A DNA stretch of 64,000 nucleotides, taken from positions 202,192,153 to 202,256,152 of the forward strand of contig CM035407.1 in assembly GCA_020310875.1 (NCBI GenBank). Direction: 5' to 3'. Each line of letters begins with the position of its first letter. Position 1 is the first letter of the stretch. The DNA comes from Ceratopteris richardii. Lineage: Eukaryota; Streptophyta; Polypodiopsida; Polypodiales; Pteridaceae. Positions 31,424 through 44,864 of the stretch are shown here, piece after piece. The notes beneath the pieces are model-generated. The model made no database searches, was not told the DNA's origin, and saw only the letters and a list, made by a program, of their open reading frames with translations. The translations under genes were made by a program, and so were the position numbers.

Positions 31424-32161
31424 TCAGAATGCATCTACCTCATAGGGGACTGATTTACAAAATTGGATCAGGCAGTTTGATACGGGGTTTAAGTCTCCAA
31501 ACTTTGATTGTGGGATCGTGGATTTTAGTGGTGCTGACATGTAAGGGTCTGTGGACTGGATTATGTTGGATTTGGGACTTTTGGGTAACCATTTCTTGAC
31601 ATTCCTAGGTGTGACCGAAGATGTAGTGGTGGGGAGTGTAGATGTTTGCCCTGGGATTTGTGCCAAGGGTACTTGAGGGTGTTGATTCAATATAGTGAAT
31701 GTAGGTGAAGCTATTTGAGCTCGTAAGCAGGTCTTGGGCACCCATATATGTCTAGCATTTGGGATAGCCTTCATTGACCACTTTGGAACCCAAATAGAAA
31801 TGGTTCGTCTAGATTGATGCCTAGGATATTCATTCATTGTAATCCTCGACCGTGTAGCTCGTTTGGTGCATCTTTGGGATCCTGTCTCCAAAGCTGAGGT
31901 TTGTTCACCCTTGCGTACCCAGATCTGCTTCATGCCCTGTTGTACTTTATTTTGCACCAGTCGTTGATCCTGCTTCCTCTGTGTCGTGTGTTGTCTTGCT
32001 TGCCTTCCTGGGAATTTCTTTGGAAAAGAAGGGAACTCCTTATTGATTTATGCACCTTGGTCAAGAGCGACAATCTTCTGCACCATAAAACTTTGGACAA
32101 GAATAGCATCATTACCTTCATGTGGGTTCCTGGAGGGACCAGGATTTGGTGCCTTTTCTAG
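31424..32161 (-). pseudogene. gypsy-A2 polyprotein C-terminal tail with WVPK motifs
   Basis: The basic tail beyond the second retropepsin. Motifs KQIWVRKG, SIWVPKWS, HIWVPKTC and KKWLPKSP recur at intervals of about 25-50 residues, parallel to the gypsy-A1 tail although the sequence between them differs. Frames break near 31958. Confidence 0.75.
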
Positions 32162-34127
32162 TCACCTGAGTGCTTGATTTCCTAATTCAATTGTGATGCG
32201 GTTTTGGCCTACCCAAGCCTGAAGAAGTCCACTTCTTAGGTTGAGGTTGGCTGCATGATCATAGATCCAATCTTGGCCCAAGACTAGAGGTTCGATAAGA
32301 TCCTCATCTTCACATACTAGCACTTTGACTGCCATTAGAACCTCTTGAATGTAGAGGGGAAGTTCCAGCTCTCCCATGTAGGGGGTTTCCACACCTCCCA
32401 ACCCTATGAGATATGCCTCTATAGCATTGACCTTCAATTGCAATTCTTGGTAGTAAGAAAGTTGAACTGCACTAGTGGCTGCTCTTGAGTCAATTAAAGC
32501 TCTCACGGTCCTTTCACTCTCTCCTTGTCCTATCTCTAGGGTCATAAAAGGTCGTCGATCGACTATCCTGTGGGAATGTTCACCTGAAACCTCGCACATG
32601 GCCATGTGATAGCCTAGAGCTTCTTGAGTGTTAGGCACAGGCTGATCTCTACCTTGTCTTCTCAATTTCATTCGTCGGATGCGCTCTAAGGGTTCTGCCT
32701 GTGCTTCTTCTCGAATTCGCTTTTCCTCTTCGTTACGTTTCTTTGCAGTATAGAGTCAACTTAACATCTCCTCTGTGAGGGGTTCTTGATATAACTTGAC
32801 TCTGCATCCACTTATTTAACTTGGTAGAATGTTTCCTTCTAGAGTGGCTAGTTGAACTGCTCCACTTGTGGAGATCCTATTGATAATCATTGGTCCATGG
32901 CCCCTCTTCTCTAATTTTTGTGCATGTTGCTTCAAGGTGTAGACTACGACTAGATATCCTACCTTCACATGTGCATCAAAATATGCTTTTTGTCTCTTCA
33001 TGGCTGCATAAATTCCTGCTGCAGCTCTCAGTCGAGTTTCACCCAATCGTTCAAGATCAAAGATTCTAGAGGATAGCTCATGGCATGTCCAGTCATGCTC
33101 TTGTGCTACTTTCAATGTAGGTATCAAAAAGTCCAATGGTAGAACTGCATTTTGGCCAAACACCATTTGAAAGGGTGTGGCTTGGAGTACCATTTTATAC
33201 GCAACTATGTATGCCCAAATAGCATGGTGTAGCTGTTTGTCCCAATCAGAGCATTTATTATTAACCAATTTTGTCAGCACATTGCATAGAATCTTATTTG
33301 TGTTCTCAGCCTATCGATTAGCTTGTGGATGGTAGGGAGTCGACTTCTTATGTATTACCAAGAATTCATGGAGAAGGTTCTCAATGACTTCATTCAAGAA
33401 GTGCGTACCTCTATCACTCACTAACTCTATTGGCAATCCGTATCTAGTAAACACATTCTCAAATAAGAACTTTGTTGTCGTTTGAGCATCATTCTTCGTT
33501 GTGGCTTTCACTTCTACCCACTTGGTTAGATAGTCTGTGGCCATGATGATGTATTCAGCATGTGAACCCTTGGCTGGGGGATTAATAGGACCGACAAAGT
33601 CTATTCCCCACTTAGAGAATGCACGTCCACCCATCATAGGTTTCAATGGCATCTCATCTTATATGTATAGGATACTGAGTTTGCTGACAAACATCACATC
33701 CCTTCACATAGGTATGTGCATCCATGTGAAGGGTTGGCCACCAAAGTCCTGCAAATAGTATTGCTTTGATCACCCTAACTAGTCCAAAGTGTCCTCCTGC
33801 TACACCTTGGTGAGCACTTTCCAAGATCCTAAGATATTCACTCTCGTGGATGCACACTCAAAGATACCCATCTTTTCCTCGTTTGTATAGATTATATCCA
33901 ATGAGAGTATAATCTAAAGCTTCTTGTTCTAAGCTCCTTTGTCTGGTCATTGTCATCTCCTTAGGGAATGTTTTCGTTCCAGGAAGGCTACTAATGGTTC
34001 GCTCCAATCTCGCACTAGAGATACTTAATAAAGAGTGGCATGTTCCACAGGCGGTCTAGTGCTGCAGATTGGGCATTCCTTGCACATCCTATGGACATCT
34101 TCTTCCATAGTTGGCCAGTGCACTCCA
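32162..34127 (-). pseudogene. gypsy-A2 integrase and second retropepsin-like domain
   Basis: From right: the end of the first H2C2 finger (CKECPIC), the second H2C2 finger (AHQGVAGGHF ... GCDVCQ), the catalytic core (GIDFVGPI, VSDRGTHF, with the glutamate region broken near 33311), a C-terminal domain, then the second retropepsin with LIDSRAATSAV and LGQDWIYDHA. The DSG glycine is Arg here. Multiple stops and frameshifts separate frames at 32672-32815, 33281-33310 and 33653. Copia-D interrupts it at 34127. Confidence 0.85.
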
Positions 34128-35152
34128 TGATGGAGTGTGTTAAACTCCAAAAGAACAACCTACTCTTCAATTTAGAACACCTCTATATCAAGAGTAAGTC
34201 AAAACCTTCATCAATTTATAAGATCAATGATCAATTATAAAGATTTTGAAAAATATGTGAAGAGGATGATTCTACAAAAAGTCTGCTGCACATATCTTTC
34301 TCATTGACTAAGCAAATGTGTAAAGTTTTTTATAAAACTTTGCACAAGGTGTCGTCTATAGTTTGCGCACCTCCTCCAAGTTGAATTACTCCAAAAGATT
34401 CAGTATAACTTGAGAAATGAACTCAACAAGTTACCTATGTCTAAAACTGTCTCTCTGTAGAGTCGACTTTGACACCTGCAACTTCTAAGACATGGTTCTC
34501 CAAAATTAGAACTCGTTTAAGCAAATGCTTTTAGCCACAAGTAGCTTACCTTCCAACTTCAAGATTAAGTGCTTGCTTGCTCAAAACTTTAAACTGTAGA
34601 GGGAGAACTGATCAAAACATCGACTTCAAATTTTGCGCATGTTTCAGGAACCAGTGAACACTTCTTCACATATGAATGTTCCTACACATAATTCTCACAG
34701 CCTGTTTACAATTAGGCTCTCAAACTTTAGCCATAGACTCATTAACTATGGACTTAGACATCTACAAAAGGGTTCTTGAAATGATCAAGCACAGAAGGAG
34801 AATGCACAGAAACATCAGGTGCAACTTCTCTTCATTTCTAGAGAAAAATTACATCTGGATGAGAGAGCTATTCTAATCTCTTCATAGGTGTCTAATGACA
34901 TCTTATTCTACTCAATCCTCATGCTCTACATTCTCTCTCTCTTTGCCCCGACATTTTTCCCTTTTATATATAGGAAAAAAACTTACAAGCTCATGTCTAT
35001 ACAAAGATATAAGTGAGCTAGCTCTAAATAAATGTACATATGTGTACAGTTCTTTATCTTCTGAATATGAACTTCTTCCATGCTTCATAAGTTTGTCTTT
35101 TCTTCATTCCTTGACTTTCAAAACTTCAGTTGTTGATTGCCCTGCACCAACA
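34128..35152 (-). repeat. copia-D 3' LTR
   Basis: 1,025 bp; on the minus strand TGTTGGTGCAGG to CTCCATCA, with a TATATATAAAAG promoter box near 34966-34977. It differs from the 5' LTR at about 30 positions by eye (near 3%). Confidence 0.93.
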
Positions 35153-35163
35153 GCTCCCCCTCA
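35153..35163 (-). other. copia-D polypurine tract
   Basis: The minus strand reads TGAGGGGGAGC next to the 3' LTR; it overlaps the pol stop codon at 35161-35163. Confidence 0.8.
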
Positions 35164-38100
35164 ATCATCAATTGAGGTTTTCTCTATCTTCTTTATACCT
35201 GCCATGTCTTTGAATCTCTGTAGCTTTGGTTCATCCAAGCTTTTTGTTAGCATATCAGCTACCTGATCTTTTGTTGAAGTATGTATGACTTCAATCTCTT
35301 TATCCATCACCTTCTCTCTTAGAAAGTGATACTGAATCTCAATATGTTTAGTCCTAGCATGAAACACATGATTAACAGCTAAATACAATGAACTCATGTT
35401 ATCTCCATGAATAGTAGGAGTACTCTGAATGATATCAAAACTCTTCATGAGAGTCTTAAGCCATATCACTTCCTTTGCAGCTTCAACCATGCCTTTGTAC
35501 TCTGCTTCTGTAGATGACAAAGCAATTGTGTGTTGCTTCTTTGAACACCAAGAGATTAACTTATCTCCCGCATAACACATGTATCCATAAGTTGATCTTC
35601 TATCATCAGGATTACCTGCCCAATCTGCATCACTATATATCTTGATATTTGTATCTGATGTAAAACCATAATACAAACCTTCTTTGAGTGTACCCTTAAT
35701 GTACCTCAACACTCTTTGTCCTGCAATCCAATGTTCTTTCCTAGGGCAATGCATGAATTGAGACAAAACTCCAACTGCATATGATAAATCAGGCCTAGTT
35801 AAAGTAGCATAGATAAGACTACCAACCAAACTCTGATACAGCTTCATATCTTTGAATTCTTCTCCACCATATCTGCTCAATTTGTGATTCACCTCCATTG
35901 GAGTAGGTGCTACCCTGCAATCATTCATTTTAAACTTGATTAACAAGTTTCTCAAATACCTTTCTGAGTCACATACACTCCATGTTGAGTGTATGAGATT
36001 TCCATGCCTAAGAAGTATGACAAGTCTCCCAAATCACTGATCTTGAACTCTTTCTCCATTTGCTTCCTTAGGCTTTGAATATCTTTCTCATCTATACCTG
36101 TAAGAATTATATCATCAACATATATGCACATGTAAATGAACCCATCAACACTTGCTTTGACAAGCAAACTACTATCTGCTTTTGATACTTGAAATCCAAG
36201 TTCTTTCAAGAACTTCACAAGTCTATAATTCCATGCCCTTGGGGCCTGCTTCAACCCATACAAAGCTCTCTTGAGCTTGCACACATAATCTGGATACCTT
36301 CCATCTTTGAATCCTTGAGGTTGCTCCATGAAAACATCATCTGAAATGTAACCATTCAAAAAAGCATTCTTCACATCTAATTGGCATAATTTCCAACCTT
36401 TACATGCAGCAATTGCTATGAGTGTCCTAATGGTTGTCATCTTTGCCACAGGACTATAGGTCTCATCATAATCAATACCATATGTCTGAGCAAAACCCTT
36501 CACAACAAGTCTAGCTTTATATCTAGACACACTTCCATCTGCATATCTCTTTGTCTTGTAAACCCACTTGCATCCAATGATCTTCTGGCTATTTGGTTTA
36601 GGAACCAATTCCCAAGTCTGATTCTCCATCAATGCATCATATTCTTCCTGCATAGCTTTCTCCCAATTTTCCTTACCTTTTGCCTCTTCATATCTAGAAG
36701 GGTCTTCATCTTCCTTTATCATGTAAGCATAATCTTTGGTAGCCAGAAAAGAAGTATCATAGCTATACCTTGTAGGTTGCCACTTGTGTCTTGATGAACT
36801 TCTGAGTTCTCCACTCCTTGAGGTTTCTGGTTCATCACATTCAGGATCAAATCTTGGCATTTCTTCAACTTCAACCTGCACTTCATTATTCTCCTCTTCA
36901 TCAAATATCTGAACCTTTGATTTACCTTTCTTTTGATTCACAACTTCTTCATCACCTGTATTAATGTTAATTGTACCTGCATACCAAGTACCTTGCTCAT
37001 CAAATGTAACATCCTTTGATACAAGGAATTGTTTTGTGGATGGACTCCACAACCTATATCCCATCTGCTTATCATCATAACCAATGAATACATATTTTTC
37101 AGCTTTAGGCTCCAATTTATGCCTTAATTGTGATGGCACATATGCATATGTCAAACATCCAAATACTTTGCAATGATCTAAGGTAGCTCTCTTACCCCAC
37201 CAAGCTTCATAAGGTGTCATACCCTGCAAGGCTTTACAAGGTAACCTATTGACCAAATAAGTAGCTGTATTTATAGCCTCAGCCCACAAATAGTTAGGGC
37301 AATTCTTCTCTTTCATCATGGATCTTGCAAACTCAACAAGAGTTCTATTCCTCCTTTCTGCTACACCATTTTGTTGAGGAGAGTACCTGGAAATGATTTC
37401 CCTTTTTATACCTGCATTCCACAAGTAATCACTGAACTCATTAGAGAAATACTCTCCCCCTCCATCTGACCTTAGTCTCTTCAACTTATGACCTGTAATT
37501 CTCTCTGCATACACATGATAATGTTTGAATGTATTGAATACCTCTGATTTATCTTTGATCACATAGATAGTGATCCATCTGGTAGCATCATCAACATAAA
37601 TCACATAGTACCTTGAACCATTGATACTGAAATCCTTTGATGGTCCCCACACATCTGTGTGTACCAACTCAAGCTTCTCTGAATACATAAAACCATGCTT
37701 GGAATAAGATTGCTTATGAGCCTTACCTAATTGGCATGCCTCACATCTATATGTCATATGTTGACCTGCAACATTAGGCAATCCAAGCACTGAACCATTG
37801 TTAATCATATCTTTGATACCTCTTTCATTAAAATGTCCAAGCCTCTTGTGACAAAGATCTAACTCAGAGATCTTATGTCCTCCATAGGTGAATAATGCAT
37901 GACCAACATTACCTTGGATCTTCAATGTGAACAATCTTCCTTCTTTCTTCCCTAAAAAAATTTGTTTATACCCATTGCTAGGGTCTTCCACAAATACTCC
38001 TTCATTAGTGAACCTAACTTCATAACCTTTTTAACCAATTTGTCCTACACCTATCAGATTCTTAGGAATTATAGGAACATATAAGACCTTACTCAAGAGG

Positions 38101-39148
38101 GTGCTACCATCCTTGGCCTTCACTGATCCAATTGACTTCACATTGTGCTTTGTATTGTCACCTGATTGAACAACATGATTAGAAGCATAATTGATATGAA
38201 GCATAATTGTAGTAGGTATTGTTATATTGTTGACTTTGGAATCCTCTACCTGCATTTCTTCCAAAGTAACCCCTACTACCTCTACCTCTGAAATTACCTC
38301 TTTGATTTCTGCCACCACTTCCTCTTGAATTAAAGTTCTGATTATATCCACCATTACTCTGAGTATTATGCCAACAATCATTAGCTAAGTGATTTGTCTT
38401 ACCTGCCTCTTCCTCTACCTTTGCCACCTCCTCTTCCTCTAGGAAGTTGGCTTGACTAGTTGTGCCTTCATCTTCTTTTGCTTGTTGTTTCCCTTTGCTA
38501 TTTTTCTTCTTATCCTTTGAGTACATTGCATGACCTGTACTCTTGTCACCTTCACATCCTACTCAAAGGTTAACATATGTCCTAGCAAGTAGTTAAGTCA
38601 GGAGTAAAATGATCAAGTGATAATTGAGTAGACAAAATGAATGGCTTCCATTTGTCATCACCTCTCAAACCTATGAGGATTTGCCTTACCAATTTATCCT
38701 CCTCAATGTCTTCATCCACAGCTTCTAATGCATCTGCAATGTCTTTCATCCTTGTTACATAATCTGAGATGGATTGAGAGGCTTTCTTCTTGAAAGTGGT
38801 AAATTCTGCCCACAAGGATGCCTTCCTAGACTTTGTGGTATTTTGGAAATGCTCCTCCAAAGCATTCCATATATCACTTGCACTTTCAAGACCTCTAATG
38901 TGAGGTAGCAAGTAGTCATTGACTGCCATGTAGATAATGCTCCTAGCTTGAGCATCTCTCTTCATCCAATTCTTCAAATCTGATAATTCTTCCCTAGTTG
39001 GAACACTAGGATCTCTGAATTGTGGCTTTTCTTCTTCACTTGTAATGTAAGCTATCAAGTCTTTGCTCATTAGATGAGCTTCCATCCTCATTGACCAAGC
39101 TGGATAGTTTTCTCTATCCAATTTCTCTATCTGAAGAGAAACTCCCAT
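35161..39148 (-). pseudogene. copia-D gag-pol, protease site deleted
   Basis: It starts at ATG 39148 (MGVSLQIEKLDRENYP). Gag is followed by a Gly/Arg-rich region. The zinc knuckle has lost its CWIC half to a small deletion near 38405. The protease catalytic segment (DSGCSNH in copia-E) is removed by a deletion of about 140 bp at 38187 with a short templated filler. The stop TAA near 38031 precedes pre-integrase and integrase (WGPSKDF, SDGGGEY, NGVAERRN), RT (YVDDIILTG) and RNase H (DADWAGN). A 1-nt deletion near 35955 shifts frame at the VTQERYL motif. It cannot make a complete polyprotein. Confidence 0.9.
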
Positions 39149-39357
39149 CCTTTCTTCACCTGTGTATTGAAATCTTCAACTTTATTGAGTAACAGATGTA
39201 CCTTTACTTTGAATAATACTCCTTTTGTCTTTCTTAATGTCGTATGACTTCCTTCTCAAGCTTTATCCTCAAGCTTTCACCTTTTGAACTTTCAGATATT
39301 GAATTCTTTGCAGTTGCAGCAATCGGGATCCTCCTTTCTTCAATTCTGATACTTCCT

Positions 39358-39369
39358 GCTCTGATACCA
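39358..39369 (-). other. copia-D primer-binding site (initiator tRNA-Met)
   Basis: The minus strand reads TGGTATCAGAGC, one base from the LTR. Confidence 0.9.
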
Positions 39370-39370
39370 C

Positions 39371-40395
39371 TGATGGAGTGTGTTAAACTCCAAAAGAAAA
39401 ACCTACTCTTCAATTTAGAACACCTCTATATCAAGAGTAAGTCAAAACCTTCATCAATTTATAAGATCAATGATCAATTATAAAGATTTTGAAAAATCTG
39501 TGAAGAGGATGATTCTATAGAAAGTCCATTGCACATATCTTTCTCATTGACTAAGCAAATGTGTAAAGTTTTTTATAAAACTTTGCATAAGGTGTTGCCT
39601 ATAGTTTGTGCACCTCCTCCAAGTTGAATTACTCCAAAAGATTCAGTGTAACTTGAGAAATGAACTCAACAAGTTACCTATGTCTAAAATTGTCTCTCTG
39701 TAGAGTCGACTTTGACACCTGCAACTTCTAAGACATGGTTCTCCAAAACTAGAACCTGTTTAAGAAAATGCTTTTAGCCACAAGTAGCTTACCTTCCAAC
39801 TTAAAGATTAAGTGCTTGCTTGCTCAAAACTTTAAACTGTAGAGGGAGAACTGATCAAAACATTGACTTCAAATTTTGCGCCTGTTTCAGAAACTAGTGA
39901 ACACTTCTTCACATATGAATGTTCCTACACATAATTCTCACAGCCTGTTTACAATTAGGCTCTCAAACTTTAGCCATAGACTCATTAACTATGGACTTAG
40001 ACATCTACAAAAGGATTCTTGAAATGATCAAGCACAGAAGGAGAATGCACAGAAACATCGGGCGCAACTTCTCTTCATTTCTAGAGAAAAATTACATCTG
40101 GATGAGAGAGCTATTCTAATCTCTTCATAAGTGTCTAATGACATCTAATTCTACTCAATCCTCATGCTCTACATTCTCTCTCTCTTTGCCTCGACATTTT
40201 TCCTTTTTATATATAGGAAAAAAACTTACAAGCTCATGTCTATACAAAGATATAAGTGAGCTAGCTCTAAATCAATGTACATATGTGTACAATTCTTTAT
40301 CTTCTGAATATGAACTTCTTCCATGCTTCATAAGTTTGTCTTTTCTTCATTCCTTGACTTTCAAAACTTCAATTGTTGATTGCCCTGCACCAACA
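39371..40395 (-). repeat. copia-D 5' LTR
   Basis: 1,025 bp, same ends as 34128-35152. Confidence 0.93.
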
Positions 40396-43300
40396 CTCTG
40401 AGCCTCTTTAGTGTTTGTAAAGTTCTTTGTCTCGAGTAGTGTTGCTCTAATGCACCAAGATGTGCTAATTGCAACCATTCGTGTACTCATCCTCTTCCAC
40501 ACAACAAGATAATATTCCTTGATCCGTGTATTTGTACATACTCCCTACCATGATATGGTACTTTTGGGCCTTTACTATCTCGCTATCTTGAGTGTTGACT
40601 ACTAGATGTTTAGGTCCATATGTTAGTACTGGCACTAAGATCTTGGCCCACCGTGGTACAACTTCCAAATTAAACAAGTAAGCATCAGGAAGGTCATCTG
40701 ATACTCCTTGTGGGGCCTCTCTGGAAGTGAGCCTTGAGAGATGATTTGCTCTCAAGTGAGTCTTGCCTTTCCTCACCACTACCTCAAAATCATATTCCAT
40801 TAGTAAGAGGAACCATCTTACTAATCTACTTGTATTGCATGGCTTGTTTACCAAGTAAAGTAGAGCCTGATGATCAGTCAAAAATTTAAACTTATTTGCA
40901 AGCAAATAATGTCTAAATTTTTTAACCGCATATACCATGCCTAATCCTTCTCTCTCAGTAGTGGTATAATTTTGTTCAGCTGCATTTAACTGTCTACTAG
41001 CATAGGCAATTGGGAGATCCATATTACCTTCGCCCGTAGGTTGTGCAAGTACACACCCAATAGCATAATTGGATGCATCCACATGGACATGGAATGGCTT
41101 GTTCCAATCTGGTGTAGTCAAGATTGGTGTTGAACACAATCGTCGTTTAAGCTCATTGAAAGATTTCTCACATTAATCAGTCGACTCAAAGTTGGTCAAA
41201 AGTCCATACAGAGGCTTTGCAATGATGGCATATATGTGTATGAAACGTCGATAATAACCACAATGCCCCATGAAAGCTTGCACTTCCTTGACATTCATTG
41301 GTCTAGGTAGTTCTGGGATAGCTCTCACTTTCTCTTAGTCAGTGGATATGCCATACTTTGACACTATGTGTCCTAGAATCTTGCCTTGTCTGACCATGAA
41401 AACACACTTTTTGGGTTTAGGCACACTTGATATTCTCTACATTTGTCAAAGATTTGCCTGAGTTCAGTTATATGTGTCTGTCTAATGTTGGAATGAGCAC
41501 AAAGATCATAAACATAGACTTCCAAATGCTTCCTCAAGAACTCTTTAAACACATGGCACATCAAACTTTGAAAGGTTGCAAGAGCATTGGTAAGCCCAAA
41601 TGGCATTACTCAAAAAGCAAATATGCCCCACTCTTTGGCAAAAGCCATCTTATGCTGATCTTCTGGTGCAATGGCTACTTGATTGTAACCAGAGAACCCA
41701 TCCAGGAAGTTGTATACTTCCTTGCCTGCTACCCTTTCTAATAAATGCTCAGTGATAAGAAGCGGATAACTATCTCTGATAGTGGTTGCGTTAACCTTCT
41801 TCAAGTTAATGCATACACGTAGTTTGCCATTCTTTTTGGGCACCACTACAATGGGGGATACCCATTCAGTGTGCTCGATTTCATAGATAAATCTAGCTTC
41901 AACCAAGCGATCTATCTCTTCTTTGATCTTGGAAGCATAGTTGTCATTGTATGTGTATGGCTTCTGTTTAGAGGGTCTGGCCTCTGAGGTCATGGGAATC
42001 GTGTGTGAGCATATATCAGGGTCTACACCTTTCAAGTCCTTGTAACTCCAAGCAAATACATCTCTGTATTCTCTCAAACTCCTTCTCTTCTTCTTCAGTC
42101 AGGTCATGTCCAATGTATGTGCATCTCTGCTCTCCTTCTTCTATGGCTACCACTATTTTCTTGGTGGTTTCTTTGTTATCATAGGCCTCTTCTGCTTGTG
42201 CATCGCGTTTAGGCATTCTCGTCATCACAGTGGGGTATCCATTGCTCTTCATTGATGGCTACATCCATAGTTGCTAAAATTTCTGCCCAACCATGAGGCT
42301 CAAACTCTTCATCAGGAAATACTACCGGTGCATAGTTTGGGTCTTGAATTGGTCTATGTGCTTCTTTCGCACCTACCTCCCTAGCCTTTTCCCTTTTCTC
42401 TTCCTCTTCTGCCACTTTACACATCAATAAGTGAGTGTCTTCATGCATCCATGAGGATCCCGATCCTATGGAATGCACTGACTCTGAATCATCTGCGGCT
42501 CTATGGATGGGATTCCATTGAATGGGGGCACGTCTCTATGAGAGAAATCTTTGAGATTCACTTTGGTTGTGACACCCAAATGTTGCAAATACAAAGAATT
42601 GGTTCCCCAATCTTGTACTACTTGCAATTGTCTCAAGAATGGTCTTCCTAGAATCATCTAGTAGGCTTGATTTTTGCTAAAATCACATATAGCAAAAGTA
42701 TGCTCAGACTCTACACCACAAGTGGTGAGAGTTATTCCTTCTAGCACTCCTAAGGGTCTCTCAATGTGACCATTAACCATTTGCAACTTCATTCTTGTTG
42801 GCCTGAGTGTTGGCTTGCCCCAACATTTCCATAAGGAAGTGGTAGCAATTGCAACTCCTGCACCTGAGTCCAAAATGGCCTTGGTTGTGTAACCCTGATG
42901 AGTGATAGGGAGATAGGTGTTTCCTTCTTCTCCTTCGCTCATGTCTCCTATCTTGTCCAAAGGTATTTCCGGCACGGTTCTATGAGATCCTACCTGGTAA
43001 CCAGGTTTTGTTATGTCTGGCACTTGCTTGGCTACATGTTTCCACAATTCCGGCTTAACCTTGAGTAGCTCTTCTAAAGTGAGATTGCACTGCACTTTAG
43101 TATTATTCACTACCTCTGTGTTCCTAGGTATGATTGAGTCTTCGTTTCTTATCATGACCGTGGGTGCTCTCATACAAGTAGACTTTGCTTCCGATGGGCC
43201 TGTGAAGTGGGGTAGTTCCTATAAGGAATTGGACTCGAAGTCTAATCTCTCTTGAGATTGGGAACTCTCCTACTCTCCATAAAGGGAAGGAATATCTTGT

Positions 43301-44864
43301 GGGAATTGATCGTGCGCGTCATCCACAAGTTCAATTGGAGGAGGATCTTCGCTTTCTTTAGCCCATTTCTCTTCTTGAATCTCTCGTAGGAATTCTGATG
43401 AATACAGATTCATAGAAGAAGATGTGTCTGGATCAGTGGAGTTAGGCACATAAGCTTCCTTGCGGGGAATGCTTATTCTATCACTTGCCCGCTCCTTAGC
43501 CTGGGAATGGGATCCTTTTCCAGACTTTGCAATTATCGTCTCCAATCTATCTAATAGAACATGAAAATGCAATGGTGTTCTAGAGGAGCTAGAGCAATTG
43601 AAGAGGCGATTGGCCTCAAACATGGCTTGAGCCAATTCCACCATCTTGGCACACAACTTGGTTTGTTCAAGCTCTAGGTTAGCTTGAGGGTAACATCTTT
43701 CATGATCCGTTACATTTGGCCCTTCCTGGATCCTGAACATCTTCAACTTGTTCAGCTCTCAAAACTTGCCTAAACTCGGCTACATGGTCATACGGGTCTC
43801 CTGTGCCATCGAAGCAATTCTTCATGGACTTAAAGATTTGTGTGGGTATTATGGTTCTAGCATGTTCTCTAGGCCTTGGTAGAGGGAATTTGTCTGTATT
43901 TCTAGGATCCCTATGTCTCTCCCTGTCCATCCTATCAGTCTCTATCCTCGTTCTCTCTCTTCCAAGTGGATTAGCAAAGCTCACCTCGGGTCTATCTCTA
44001 CCCCTCTCTCTTTGTGTTCCATGAGCATGAGATGTTCCAGCTCCTTGGTGACCATAAGACATAGTGGATCGAGTTTGGGGAAAAACCAATTCACCCTTCC
44101 AAGTGTATGTGTGTCTTCCATGCTCTGAGACCACAAAGATCCTCTCTGAAGCATCATCTAAATAGGTCACTTTGCCTGGGCTATCAGGATCTTTGAATTC
44201 ATAGATGGTGAGGGCTCGCACTTCATTAGGCTTCTCAGGCTTATACCTCCATAAAGCCTCATCCGTCTCTCGATTCATGAGCAAATCTATGCTCCTATTG
44301 TCCTGGGGAACCCACTTTGGAGTGATTATTTTCGTCAGAACTAACTTGCCTCGAGGGGTTTTTGGCTCTTTTTCCTAAGTTCCCTTGCTCTATGTCACCT
44401 ATTTCAGGTTCAGAGATTATGTTGCCGAACTCATCCATTCTTTCAGGTTGTTTGGTGACCACATACATTGTTCCTTCCTTATCAATGTAGGAACCATTTT
44501 CGAACTTGACTACAGGGTGTTCTAGTCCAATGGGCTGATCCACATTTTTATTTAGGACAACACATCTTCTCATACCATCCTCATAGATGCGTGCACCTAA
44601 GCGGTTGGTCCTTATATACTCCAATTGAGTTTTGTAGGGACCTTCGGGTCTTTCTAGGTAAGCCACTCTTGAGCTACCTACAGGTCTTTCCATGTTATAA
44701 GACATCTGAGAGTCACTAGTTTTTGAGTCTAGAGCGTAGGGGTAATCACTCAACTGCTTAGCCCAAGATCTGGTTGTATGGTTGACACTAGCCTCGGATG
44801 ATCTAATACTTTGACGGTCTCTCCCTAGGTGTCTTCCTGATCTAAGGTTCATATGCCCTTCCAA
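40396..44864 (-). pseudogene. gypsy-A2 gag, protease, RT and RNase H
   Basis: It starts MEGHMNLRSGRHLG at 44864. Gag is internally deleted near 43735: the frame jumps from the gag core (RAEQVED) to the region equivalent to gypsy-A1 residue about 945, losing roughly 570 codons with all three zinc knuckles and the Q/Y-rich stretch. Retropepsin 1 is intact at its motif (DSGAGVAIATT, 42658-43173). A second deletion near 42240 removes the acidic linker between HCDDE and RMPKR. RT (41373-42077) and RNase H (40465-41139, HVHVDASN) follow with frameshifts. The RT YVDD motif is YVYD here. Confidence 0.87.

Larger units (their letters stand above)
34128..40395 (-). mobile_element. copia-D, Ty1/copia element with two LTRs
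   Basis: 6,268 bp with LTRs of 1,025 bp each, PBS, broken gag-pol and a polypurine tract. It is inserted in the first integrase finger of gypsy-A2. Flanking pentamers are CTCCA (left) and CTCTG (right), which both derive from CTCCG by one CpG transition. Confidence 0.93.
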
